The position numbers and the translations under genes are program-made. Shown piece after piece: positions 28,774-36,331 of a stretch of DNA of 64,000 nt. How positions within the stretch are numbered: the stretch's first letter is position 1; each line of letters begins with the position of its first letter. The notes beneath the pieces are model-generated. The model was given only the letters and a program-made list of their open reading frames with translations, had not been told where the DNA came from and ran no database searches. This stretch comes from CAIOYC01 sp965277345 (GTDB lineage Bacteria; Pseudomonadota; Alphaproteobacteria; Caulobacterales; Caulobacteraceae), in assembly GCA_965277345.1 (NCBI GenBank), contig CBDICI010000003.1, positions 1-64,000 on the forward strand. The letters run 5' to 3'.

Positions 28774-29891
28774 CGCTTCCTGACGAACACCGTCCCCGCC
28801 GAATAGCCCGCGCCGAAGGAGCAGATCAGGCCAGTATCGCCGGGATCGAAGCCGTCGCTCGCCGTATGGAAGGCGATGATCGAACCGGCGGAGGAGGTGT
28901 TGGCGTAGGTATCGAGGATGATCACATTCTCCTCCGCCGTCGGGTCGCGGCCCAGCACCCTGCGGCCAATCATCTCGTTCATGTTGATATTGGCCTGATG
29001 CAGCCACAGGCGCTTCAGACCGTGCGGGTCCAGCGACAGGTCGTGGGCGTGTTCCAGGATCATGTCCGAGACCATGGGCACCACCTCGCGGAACACCTTG
29101 CGACCCTCCTGCACGAACAGCTTGTCGGCTTGTCCGACGCCCTCCGGCGCGGCGCGGTTCAGGAAGCCGAAGTTGTTGCGGATATTGTTGGAGAACACGG
29201 TCTTCAGCCGAGCGCCCAGGATGTCCCACCCGCCGTGTTCGTCGGCGTCGTCCGCCCGCTCCACGATCACCGCGGTGGCCACGTCGCCGAAGATGAAGTG
29301 GCTGTCGCGGTCGCGGAAGTTCAGATGGCCGGAGCAGATCTCCGGATTGACCATCAACACCGCCCGCGCCGAACCGGCAGCCACATAGTCCGCCGCCGTC
29401 TTGATGCCGAAGGTGGCCGAGGAGCAGGCCACGTTCATGTCGAAGGCGAAGCCGTCGATGCCCAGCGCTTGTTGCACCTCGATGGCCATGGCGGGATAGG
29501 GGCGCTGCATGTTGGAGGCGGCGCAGAGCACCGCGTCGATCCCGCCGGCCGGCTTGCCCCAGCGCTCGATGGCCTGGCGCGCGGCCTTCACCGCCATCTC
29601 CGCCAGGACCGAAAGCTCATCGTTGGAGCGCTCGGGGATGATCGGGCGCATGATCTCGGGATCGATCAGGCCGGTCTTGTCCACCACATAGCGCGAGCGG
29701 ATGCCGGAGGCCTTGACGATGAACTCGGGCGAGGAAGGCGCCAGCGCGGCGATCTCGCGGGCCGCGATGGCGGCGGCGTGATCGGCATTGAAACGCTCGA
29801 CATAGGCGTTGAAGGTCTCGACCAGTTCCTCGTTGGAGAGGGCGTGGGGCGGGGTGTAGAGGCCGGTGGCGGCGATGACGGCGTGGTGCAA
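28770..29891 (-). CDS. Beta-ketoacyl-ACP synthase III-like enzyme
   Basis: Thiolase-fold condensing enzyme of 373 residues, FabH-like but longer than the usual ~320. The catalytic Cys is in DMNVACSSATFGIK, the His in LWLHQANINMNEMIG and the Asn in DTYANTSSAGSI. An extended N-terminus (ETFNAYVERFNADHAAAIAA) sets it apart from housekeeping FabH. It may start fatty-acid or related acyl chains with an unusual primer. No fab or pks genes are adjacent, so the substrate stays open. Confidence 0.9.
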   Translation of the reverse strand: MHHAVIAATGLYTPPHALSNEELVETFNAYVERFNADHAAAIAAREIAALAPSSPEFIVKASGIRSRYVVDKTGLIDPEIMRPIIPERSNDELSVLAEMAVKAARQAIERWGKPAGGIDAVLCAASNMQRPYPAMAIEVQQALGIDGFAFDMNVACSSATFGIKTAADYVAAGSARAVLMVNPEICSGHLNFRDRDSHFIFGDVATAVIVERADDADEHGGWDILGARLKTVFSNNIRNNFGFLNRAAPEGVGQADKLFVQEGRKVFREVVPMVSDMILEHAHDLSLDPHGLKRLWLHQANINMNEMIGRRVLGRDPTAEENVIILDTYANTSSAGSIIAFHTASDGFDPGDTGLICSFGAGYSAGTVFVRKR

Positions 29892-30028
29892 GGGTTCCCC
29901 TCGGCGCGGCCTGCGCCGGGAATCTGCGCGGCGGCGTCTTGTTCGTTACGATGAGGCTGGATTAGCACGCGGCGCGCCGGGTGCGAAACGCCGCATTCGC
30001 CGCAGCCTGGAGCGGGGGGCGGGCTCGA

Positions 30029-31048
30029 TCAGGTTTCCGAGGCCAGCGGCAGCGACAATCCCAGCGTCGGCCGGGCCGCCAGGGCTTCGCGGCGATAGCG
30101 GAACAGCTCCGCCGGGCGCCCCCCGGTCTCGGTGCGCTGCCGGCCGAGGCCCTCCACCAGGCCGGTGCGCTCGATCATGCGGCGGAAGTTCTGCTTGTGC
30201 AGGCGCACGCCGGAGACGGCTTCCACCGCCTGTTGCAGGTCGAGCAGGGTGAAGGCCTGCGGCATCAGCTCGAATACCACCGGGCGATATTTCAGCTTGC
30301 CGCGCAGCCGCCCGAGCGCGGTGGCCAGGATGCGGCGGTGGTCCGACACCATGGGCCGCCCGAACACGTCCTCGAAGCGCGAGGGTTCGGGCAGATCGAC
30401 TCCCTCCGCCCGGCCGTGGTCGCGCGCGGCCTCCGCCGCCAGCCCGGCTTCGTAAAGCAGCTCATAGCGCTCCAGCATCCGCTCCTCGTTCCACGGCCCG
30501 GCGCCGTCCAACGCGAACAGGCCGCGCGCCCGGGCGATCCGCTCACCATCCGTTCCGGCCCAGAGCTTCAGCGCCGGCGCGATGTGGTCGGTCACCACCG
30601 GCGGCCGGCCCCGCCGCCAATCCTCCCAAGGGAAATAGCGGGTCCAGGGCCGCCAGGCGGCGGCGGCCTCCGTGCCGTCCTCCGCCTCCGGGGTCAGGGC
30701 GAGGTAGCCGACCGAGATCATCCGCGCATCGGCCGCCGCGTCGATGGCGCCGAGGTCGGCCAGCGGCGCATCGCGCCCGAGATCGCCGAAGGTGTAGAGC
30801 TGCTCCACATAACCCAGCCGAAAGCCGGTCTGCGCCGTCACGAAGGCGCGGAGCGCCAGCTCGAAGGTGCGGTGCCCGGCCGGGTCGAAGGGGCCGAACG
30901 GCAGGCCGCGCAGATCGGAGGCGCGGTGGGTGCGCACATCCTCCGGCCGCACAGTCAGCACCTGCAACTCCCCGCCCCGGATCGCGGCCACCACGGCGGA
31001 AAGGCCGATGACGACGGCGGTGGCGGTCTGGGGCGGGAGGCCGCTCAT
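30029..31048 (-). CDS. Nudix-like regulator with C-terminal winged helix (NrtR-type)
   Basis: 339 residues. The N-terminal Nudix-like domain (AVVAAIRGGELQVLTVRPED) has a ruined Nudix box: the region GPFDPAGHRTFELALRAFVT lacks the REx2EE glutamates, so hydrolysis is unlikely. The C-terminal ~110 residues (LRGKLKYRPVVFELMPQAFT, LLDLQQAVEAVSGVRLHKQN, FRRMIERTGLVEGLG) match the NrtR winged-helix DNA-binding domain. NrtR proteins sense ADP-ribose-type ligands and repress NAD genes in other bacteria. The ATG overlaps the stop of the HD gene (ATGA), so they form one unit. Confidence 0.82.
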   Translation of the reverse strand: MSGLPPQTATAVVIGLSAVVAAIRGGELQVLTVRPEDVRTHRASDLRGLPFGPFDPAGHRTFELALRAFVTAQTGFRLGYVEQLYTFGDLGRDAPLADLGAIDAAADARMISVGYLALTPEAEDGTEAAAAWRPWTRYFPWEDWRRGRPPVVTDHIAPALKLWAGTDGERIARARGLFALDGAGPWNEERMLERYELLYEAGLAAEAARDHGRAEGVDLPEPSRFEDVFGRPMVSDHRRILATALGRLRGKLKYRPVVFELMPQAFTLLDLQQAVEAVSGVRLHKQNFRRMIERTGLVEGLGRQRTETGGRPAELFRYRREALAARPTLGLSLPLASET

Positions 31049-31752
31049 TCGGTGTCGAAGGCCAGGGCGTGCGGCTCTCCCCCCGTCGCTTCGCTCAGCG
31101 TATGGAAGCGTTGTAGGTAGCGCGCCTGAGCGGGGAAGGGGGCCAACGGGTCTATGGTCAGGGCATAACCCTTGGGCGGGCGGCCGAAAAAGCCCTCCGC
31201 CTCCGCCACCGAGAACCCGGCCAGCTGCACCGCCTCGAAATAGGCGCAGGCGCGATCGGCCTGTTTGATCAGGGCGGCGATCTCGGCGGGCGTATCCGGC
31301 GGCAGGCCGAAACGGACATGGATGGCCCGTTCCAGCCGCGCCTCAAAGCTTTTGTAATCGTAGCCCAGCGCCGCCTTGAACGGCGAGATCATGTCGCCGA
31401 TCACATATTCCGCCGCGTCGTGCAGCAGGGCGGCGAGGCGCCATCTGGGGTCGAGTCCCGGCCGGATGTGGGCGGCGATCTCCTCCACCACCACGCTGTG
31501 CTGGGCAACGGAGAAAGCGTGGGCGCCCACGGTCTGGCCGTTCCACCGCGCCACGCGCGCCAGCCCGTGCGCGATGTCCTCCACCTCGATGTCGAGGGGG
31601 GAGGGGTCCAGAAGGTCGAGCCGACGGCCTGACAGCATCCGTTGCCAGGCTCGCGCCGGTCCCGGCGTCGCGCCCTTCGCCGTCCGACCTTTGCTGTGCA
31701 GCCCTTTGCCCACTCGTTCGTTCCTTGGTCTATATCTTTGCAACTCGCTCAT
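31045..31752 (-). CDS. HD-domain phosphohydrolase (YfbR-like)
   Basis: Up to 235 residues from ATG 31752; the conserved core starts at WQRMLSGRRLDLLDPSPLD. Metal ligands are HAFSVAQHSVVV, LAALLHDAAEYVIGDMISPF and a later Asp in IKQADRACAYFEA. YfbR-type HD proteins are 5'-nucleotidases acting on deoxynucleoside monophosphates, so a nucleotide role is likely. Directly upstream of, and overlapping, the NrtR-like gene, which fits nucleotide metabolism control. The start is uncertain. Confidence 0.85.
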   Translation of the reverse strand: MSELQRYRPRNERVGKGLHSKGRTAKGATPGPARAWQRMLSGRRLDLLDPSPLDIEVEDIAHGLARVARWNGQTVGAHAFSVAQHSVVVEEIAAHIRPGLDPRWRLAALLHDAAEYVIGDMISPFKAALGYDYKSFEARLERAIHVRFGLPPDTPAEIAALIKQADRACAYFEAVQLAGFSVAEAEGFFGRPPKGYALTIDPLAPFPAQARYLQRFHTLSEATGGEPHALAFDTE

Positions 31753-31809
31753 CGCGGGTCGAAGATCAACGCCCCCACACGACGAAGGGGCGCAGGCAGG
31801 AGACGCGTC

Positions 31810-32625
31810 ATGAGCTGGGCGAGGGTGATGGCGCCGCTGTCGGGGGCGCCTTCGGACGATGCGGCGCTGGCCGCGGCCCGCGCCCTGGCGGAGCCCTTCG
31901 ACGCCGAACTGGCCGCCGTGTTCGCCCCCGCCGACGCCGCCGAACTGATGCCCTGGATGGGCGAGGGCTTCATGGGCGGGGTGCAGGTGTCCGCCCTCGA
32001 CAGCCTGAAGGAAGCCGCCGCCGAGGCGGAGCGACACGCCCGCACCCATTTCGACGCCGCGGCCTATGCCCATGCGCGGTTCATGACGCTGAGTTCGCCC
32101 GTGGCCCTGGCGCTGGCGATGGAGGCGCGGCTATCGGATGTGGTGGTGTTCGGGCCGAACGCCGCGCGGGGTCGCGGCCCCCTGGTGGAGCCGTTCCAGC
32201 AGGTCCTGATGGAGGAGCGCCGCCCGGTGGTGATCGCGCGGGGCGCCCCTTCGCTCGCCGATACCGTGGCGGTGGCGTGGGATGGGGGGCGCGAGGCGAC
32301 GCGCTCCGCCCGCGTGGCGGCGCCCTGGCTGTGTAGGGCGGCGCGTGTGGTGATCCTGACCGCGCCCCAGGCCACGCCGCGCGACTTCGATCCGGCGCGG
32401 CTGAAGGACCTGTTCGCCCAGCGCGGGATCACCGCCGAGATCGACATCCTCAGCCAGGGCGGCGACGCCGGGCCCATGCTGATCGGCGCCTGCCGCGCGG
32501 TGGGGGCGAAGATGCTGGTCGCCGGCGCCTTTGGCCACCCGCGCTTCCAGCAGTTCATCTTCGGCGGGACGACCAAGCACCTGATGCAGGCCGAGGACGG
32601 CCCGTCCCTGTTTCTCACCCACTAG
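31810..32625 (+). CDS. Universal stress protein (UspA family)
   Basis: 271 residues from ATG 31810. Two UspA-like halves: the first starts RVMAPLSGAPSDDAALAAAR, and the second carries the nucleotide-binding signature region LVAGAFGHPRFQQFIFGGTT followed by KHLMQAEDGPSLFLTH. Cytoplasmic stress protein. Divergent from the HD gene with only 57 bases between them, so their promoters overlap. Confidence 0.92.
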   Translation: MSWARVMAPLSGAPSDDAALAAARALAEPFDAELAAVFAPADAAELMPWMGEGFMGGVQVSALDSLKEAAAEAERHARTHFDAAAYAHARFMTLSSPVALALAMEARLSDVVVFGPNAARGRGPLVEPFQQVLMEERRPVVIARGAPSLADTVAVAWDGGREATRSARVAAPWLCRAARVVILTAPQATPRDFDPARLKDLFAQRGITAEIDILSQGGDAGPMLIGACRAVGAKMLVAGAFGHPRFQQFIFGGTTKHLMQAEDGPSLFLTH

Positions 32626-32639
32626 AGTTGGAGTTTCCC

Positions 32640-33008
32640 ATGAGCCTTTCGCGCATCGTCATGCGGCTTGCCCGCAATCCGGGCACCGAATTCGCCGATG
32701 GCGACGACCACCGCGGCTATACGCTGACCGCACCGCTGACGGCGGAGGGCAAGATCGACGAGGCGGCGCTGAAGGCGGTGAAGGGCGGCGCGAGCGTGCG
32801 CCACTTCGTACCCGACGAGGATGCGGTCGAGGGCAAGCTCGGCCGGCGCGGCGAACGCTGGTTCTTCGACTTCGGAGACGAGGCCGACGGCGAGGAGCCG
32901 CTGTATCGGCTGGGCGAACACACCTTCGCCGTAGGCGAATATCTCTCCATCACTGACGATGATGGGCGGCTGCTCACCTACAAGGTCACCGAGGTGGCCG
33001 TGGTCTGA
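32640..33008 (+). CDS. Conserved hypothetical protein
   Basis: 122 residues, acidic, starting MSLSRIVMRLARNPGTEFAD. No recognised domain. The segment GDDHRGYTLTAPLTAEGKID and the ending YLSITDDDGRLLTYKVTEVA suggest a small beta-rich cytoplasmic protein. GGAG lies about 6 bases before ATG 32640. It follows the universal stress protein by 14 bases, probably in the same operon. Confidence 0.85.
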   Translation: MSLSRIVMRLARNPGTEFADGDDHRGYTLTAPLTAEGKIDEAALKAVKGGASVRHFVPDEDAVEGKLGRRGERWFFDFGDEADGEEPLYRLGEHTFAVGEYLSITDDDGRLLTYKVTEVAVV

Positions 33009-33020
33009 CCGGGGACGGCC

Positions 33021-33124
33021 TAGAGCATGATCGTTTCGGATGGAATCATCCGAAGCGTGAATCATGCTCTAAACTCAAAGTGTAGACCCTGATTCACGGC
33101 TCGATATGAGCCGATCAGGGTCTA
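33021..33124. repeat. Two-hairpin repeat element, copy 2 (inverted relative to copy 1)
   Basis: TAGAGCATGAT (33021-33031) pairs with ATCATGCTCTA (33061-33071), then linker aactcaaagtg, then TAGACCCTGAT (33083-33093) pairing with ATCAGGGTCTA (33114-33124). It is the reverse complement layout of 16570-16672, with the same stems and linker; only the loops differ. Confidence 0.85.
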
Positions 33125-33238
33125 GGCTCTGACGTCGCCTGAACCGTAGCTGAACGGTGGTTTCCCGCACCGTTCAGCCTGGAGCGGCCAGGATGCGCGG
33201 GCGCTCAGGACGGGCGCCATCAGATCGGGAGAGACCCC

Positions 33239-33571
33239 ATGCGTATCAAACCCCTTATCGCCGCCGCCTTGGCGTTGACCCTGACCGCGGGCGTCGCGTC
33301 CGGCGCGCTCGCCGACACGCGCTGGCAGTACCATCACCCGCGCCGCGAGGAAGTGAACGGCCGGTTGGCCAATCAGAACCGCCGCATCGCCATGGAGCGC
33401 CGCGAGGGCGAACTGACCCGCGGCCAGGCCCGCGAACTGCGCACCGAGGATCGCGGCATCCGGGCTCAGGAGCGCTTCTACGCCAGCCGCAACGGCAGCC
33501 ATCTGACCCGCGCCGAACAAGGGCGCCTGAACCGGGAGGAAAACGCGGTCAGCCGCCAGATCGGTCACTGA
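33239..33571 (+). CDS. Small secreted Arg/Glu-rich protein
   Basis: 110 residues. Signal peptide (PLIAAALALTLTAGVASGALA), then a charged helical region with the repeated pattern RLANQNRRIAMERREGELTR, QARELRTEDRGIRAQERFY and GRLNREENAVSRQIG. It resembles small periplasmic proteins of Caulobacterales and related groups; function unknown. Preceded by GGGAGAG about 7 bases before ATG 33239. Confidence 0.85.
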   Translation: MRIKPLIAAALALTLTAGVASGALADTRWQYHHPRREEVNGRLANQNRRIAMERREGELTRGQARELRTEDRGIRAQERFYASRNGSHLTRAEQGRLNREENAVSRQIGH

Positions 33572-33608
33572 TCCGCGGCCCGCGCCGGTCCGGGGCCGTT
33601 CCCGGATC
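33570..33608. terminator. Hairpin between convergent genes
   Basis: GATCCG (33570) and CGGATC (33603) enclose an inner GGCCC/GGGCC stem, between the stop codons of the plus gene (33571) and the minus gene (33620). There is no clear T-run, but the location fits a bidirectional terminator. Confidence 0.45.
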
Positions 33609-33619
33609 GGGGTGGGCGT

Positions 33620-34414
33620 TCACCCCTTCACGTTGCGGTCGATGAGGCGGTCGAGGTCGTGGTGTTCGTCATTGCCGTGCCGCTCGCCCTTGGAGCGGAA
33701 TTCGCCGACCACCATGGGGCCTGAAGCCGGGCCCTTGGCGATATAGCCCACCGCGTGGTCGCCGTCCGGACCGGCCTTGTCGCTGGCCAGGACGTAGACC
33801 ATGGACGCGTTGGTGACGCCGACATTCTCGGCCAGCACTTCCGCGCCGCCGGGGCCGGCGTGCACCACGGTGTTCTTCATGCCGGGCATATTGCCCTTGA
33901 CCGTCGCGGTGTTCTTGTCGTCGTCGGCGTCGATCTGGAAGCCGAACAGGTTGACCTTGGCCTTGTTGCCGTGGGCGTCCACGTGCAGGAAAGGCATGTC
34001 AACCTTGGCATGGTCGCCCCCCTCGTCCTTTGAGGCCTCCACCCCCACCGGGCCGGGTGGGATCGCCGGCACCAGGGTCTTCAACTCAGCCTTCATCGGC
34101 GCGAAGGTGTCCAGGACCGATCGGCCGTCGAGCGCCACCAGCGACAGGTGCACCGTCTGGCTGCCGGGACCGGTATAGTCGCAGCTCTTGCCGTCCGCGC
34201 CCTGGGCGGTGCGGTTCAGCGCGCCCTCGCTGAGCGGGCAATCCAGGGTGGAGACGGCCTTCAGCGGCGGCCCCTTGTCGCTGTCCGTATCGCTGTCCGA
34301 GGACGAGGCGCTCATGTCGAACTTGGCGAAGTCGCTGTGCTTCAGCTCCCTGGGGTGGCAGGCCGCCAGCGCCAGCACCGAAACCGCCATGGCCGCCATA
34401 GTCGTCGTTCGCAT
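33620..34414 (-). CDS. Lipoprotein of unknown function
   Basis: 264 residues from ATG 34414 (GGAAGG about 10 bases upstream); ATG 34423 is also possible but very close to that site. Lipobox LAAC near residue 16-19. A Ser/Asp-rich stretch follows (FDMSASSSDSDTDSDKGPP), then a folded region with CPLSEGALNRTAQGADGKSC, which may form a disulfide, and HLSLVALDGRSVLDTFAPMK. The C-terminus is His/Asp-rich (GERHGNDEHHDLDR). Outer or inner membrane anchored; no family recognised. Confidence 0.82.
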   Translation of the reverse strand: MRTTTMAAMAVSVLALAACHPRELKHSDFAKFDMSASSSDSDTDSDKGPPLKAVSTLDCPLSEGALNRTAQGADGKSCDYTGPGSQTVHLSLVALDGRSVLDTFAPMKAELKTLVPAIPPGPVGVEASKDEGGDHAKVDMPFLHVDAHGNKAKVNLFGFQIDADDDKNTATVKGNMPGMKNTVVHAGPGGAEVLAENVGVTNASMVYVLASDKAGPDGDHAVGYIAKGPASGPMVVGEFRSKGERHGNDEHHDLDRLIDRNVKG

Positions 34415-34507
34415 CGTCGCCATTCCTTCCGCACCAGCCCTGCGCCTCAATGCCGACAGGCTGGCTCCGGAGAAGGGAGAGGTCCAGTGAAATCGTGGTA
34501 ACGCATG

Positions 34508-34616
34508 GTGGAGTGGGCGTCGGCGCCCCGTCCGGTTAGCGTCGCGCCGCCCCCTCCGTCACGTCGGCTTCGCCGCCGCGCCACCTCCCCCGCTGAAGCG
34601 AGGGTGGAGAAGCGAC
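34508..34616. repeat. C/G-run repeat next to the MoxR gene end
   Basis: Contains CCCCCTCCGTCACGTCGGCT and CGCCGCGCCACCTCCCCCGC. The same phrases occur in the element at 53643-53811. It runs up to the moxR stop codon. Confidence 0.6.
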
Positions 34617-35482
34617 TACTGCCCCGGCCTTGCGCCTTCGCGGCGGGCGAGGAAGGCCAGGCGCTCGAACAGGTGCACGTCCTGTTCGTTCTTCAGCAGG
34701 GCGCCGTGCAGCGGCGGGATCAGCCTGGCGGGGTCGCGCTCCCGCAGCACGCTCTCGTCGATATCCTCGACCATCAGGAGCTTCAGCCAGTCGAGCAATT
34801 CGGACGTAGAGGGCTTCTTCTTCAGGCCCGGCACCTTGCGCATGTCGTAGAAAATCTTCAGCGCCTCGCCGACCAGCTTCTGCTTGATGTTGGGATAGTG
34901 CACATCGACGATCTCCTGCATCGTCTCCGCTTCCGGGAACTTGATGTAGTGGAAGAAGCAGCGGCGCAGGAAGGCGTCGGGCAACTCCTTCTCGTTGTTG
35001 GAGGTGATGATCACCAGCGGGCGCACCGCCGCCTTGATGGTCTCGTCCGTCTCGTAGACGTAGAACTCCATCCGGTCGAGTTCCTGCAGAAGGTCGTTGG
35101 GAAACTCGATATCCGCCTTGTCGATCTCGTCGATGAGCAGGATGGCGCGGGTGGGGCTCTCGAACGCCTCCCACATCTTTCCCTTCTTCAGATAATTGCG
35201 GACGTCCTTTACGCGTTCCTCGCCGAGCTGGCTGTCGCGCAGGCGGGTCACCGCATCATATTCGTAAAGGCCCTGTTGCGCCTTGGTGGTGGACTTGATG
35301 TGCCAGGTTATCAGCGGCGCGTTCAGCGCCTTGGCGATCTCGTAGGCCAGCACGGTCTTGCCGGTGCCGGGTTCGCCCTTGATCAGCAGCGGCCGCTCCA
35401 GGGCGATGGCGGCGTTCACCGCCACCTTCAGGTCTTCGGTGGCGATGTAGTCGGCGGTGCCCTCGAAGCGGGAGGTGGTCAT
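34616..35482 (-). CDS. MoxR-family AAA+ ATPase
   Basis: 288 residues. Walker A is GEPGTGKTVLA, Walker B is ILLIDEIDKADIEF, sensor 1 is VIITSNNEKELPDAFLRRCF. MoxR ATPases act as chaperones that insert cofactors or mature complexes, usually with a VWA-domain partner encoded next to them. No VWA gene follows here, as the next gene on this strand is the lipoprotein after a repeat. The start MTTSRFEGTADYIATEDLKV matches the alphaproteobacterial subfamily. Confidence 0.93.
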   Translation of the reverse strand: MTTSRFEGTADYIATEDLKVAVNAAIALERPLLIKGEPGTGKTVLAYEIAKALNAPLITWHIKSTTKAQQGLYEYDAVTRLRDSQLGEERVKDVRNYLKKGKMWEAFESPTRAILLIDEIDKADIEFPNDLLQELDRMEFYVYETDETIKAAVRPLVIITSNNEKELPDAFLRRCFFHYIKFPEAETMQEIVDVHYPNIKQKLVGEALKIFYDMRKVPGLKKKPSTSELLDWLKLLMVEDIDESVLRERDPARLIPPLHGALLKNEQDVHLFERLAFLARREGARPGQ

Positions 35483-35545
35483 CGGCGGCGATTCCTCAGG
35501 CCCGACCGGGCGCGGCCAGGTTATCGCCGTAAACTAGAGGGGAGA

Positions 35546-35564
35546 CGCCGCAAGGCAAGCGGCG
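35546..35564 (-). terminator. Hairpin between the acidic gene and moxR
   Basis: CGCCGC (35546-35551) and GCGGCG (35559-35564) with loop AAGGCAA lie downstream of the minus-strand acidic gene. Read on the minus strand the stem is followed by TCTCCCCTCTAGTTT. Weak terminator candidate. Confidence 0.35.
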
Positions 35565-35600
35565 ACGGACCGAATATTCGAATCCGCCCCGCCCATGACG

Positions 35601-36272
35601 TTAGGTAATGTGCTTCACCGACACGGGATCAGATGCGGGGAAGGTCTCTTCCACGCCTTGGTCGAGCAGTTCGTCCTGGCGTTCGTGCGCGGCCTGTTCC
35701 GCTTCGGTTCGCGTGGGTTCGAAGGCCTTGCCCTCCGCAGCCGGCGTCTCCGCGCCCTGCCGCCCGTAGCCCAGCCTGTCGATATCCTCGTCCGACAGGC
35801 GAGCCGATTCGAAGCGCTTGGCGCTGCCGAGGGCGTGCTCGCGGTTGTTCAGGTCGCCCGCGTCCTCGAGTTCGACCTCGTCCTTGCCGAGCCGCTCCAA
35901 GCGGTCGTCCAGATCCGGGTCTTCGCCATCGATGTCGAGTTCGTCGTCGTCCTCGTCGTCCAGTGCATCGGCGCTACGGGTCCGGAGGTCGTCGTCCTCC
36001 AGATCATCGTCATCGGTCGCCATGGCGACGATCTCGCTGTCGTCCAGGTCATCGCCGATCAGGGCTTCGTCGTCGTCATCGTCGCCGACCTTGCGGGTGG
36101 CGTCATAGACATCGGGCTGCTCCTCGAAGGTGAAGCCGTCGTCGCCACCGGCCATGCGGCGCTCTTCGGTGAGCTGATTGTCCTCGTCGAAGACCTCGGC
36201 CATGTCCTGGCCGTCGAAATCCGGGTCGGCCTGGTCGAACTCAGGTGTATCGGGCATGGGAGTGTCCGGCAT
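35601..36272 (-). CDS. Highly acidic protein with C-terminal FPASDP motif
   Basis: 223 residues, dominated by Asp/Glu (runs such as GDDDDDEALIGDDLDDSEIV and DALDDEDDDELDIDGEDPDL). No membrane segment. It ends in EETFPASDPVSVKHIT. The phrase 'E-[ST]-FPASDP' recurs at the end of many short proteobacterial proteins of unknown function. Probably intrinsically disordered and cytoplasmic. Two MPDTP starts are possible (36272 or 15 bases later). Confidence 0.85.
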   Translation of the reverse strand: MPDTPMPDTPEFDQADPDFDGQDMAEVFDEDNQLTEERRMAGGDDGFTFEEQPDVYDATRKVGDDDDDEALIGDDLDDSEIVAMATDDDDLEDDDLRTRSADALDDEDDDELDIDGEDPDLDDRLERLGKDEVELEDAGDLNNREHALGSAKRFESARLSDEDIDRLGYGRQGAETPAAEGKAFEPTRTEAEQAAHERQDELLDQGVEETFPASDPVSVKHIT

Positions 36273-36331
36273 GATCGTTCCTCCACCGCGCGGATGATCC
36301 GCGTCTGTGGGTGAAACACCCCAGTGAGGCG

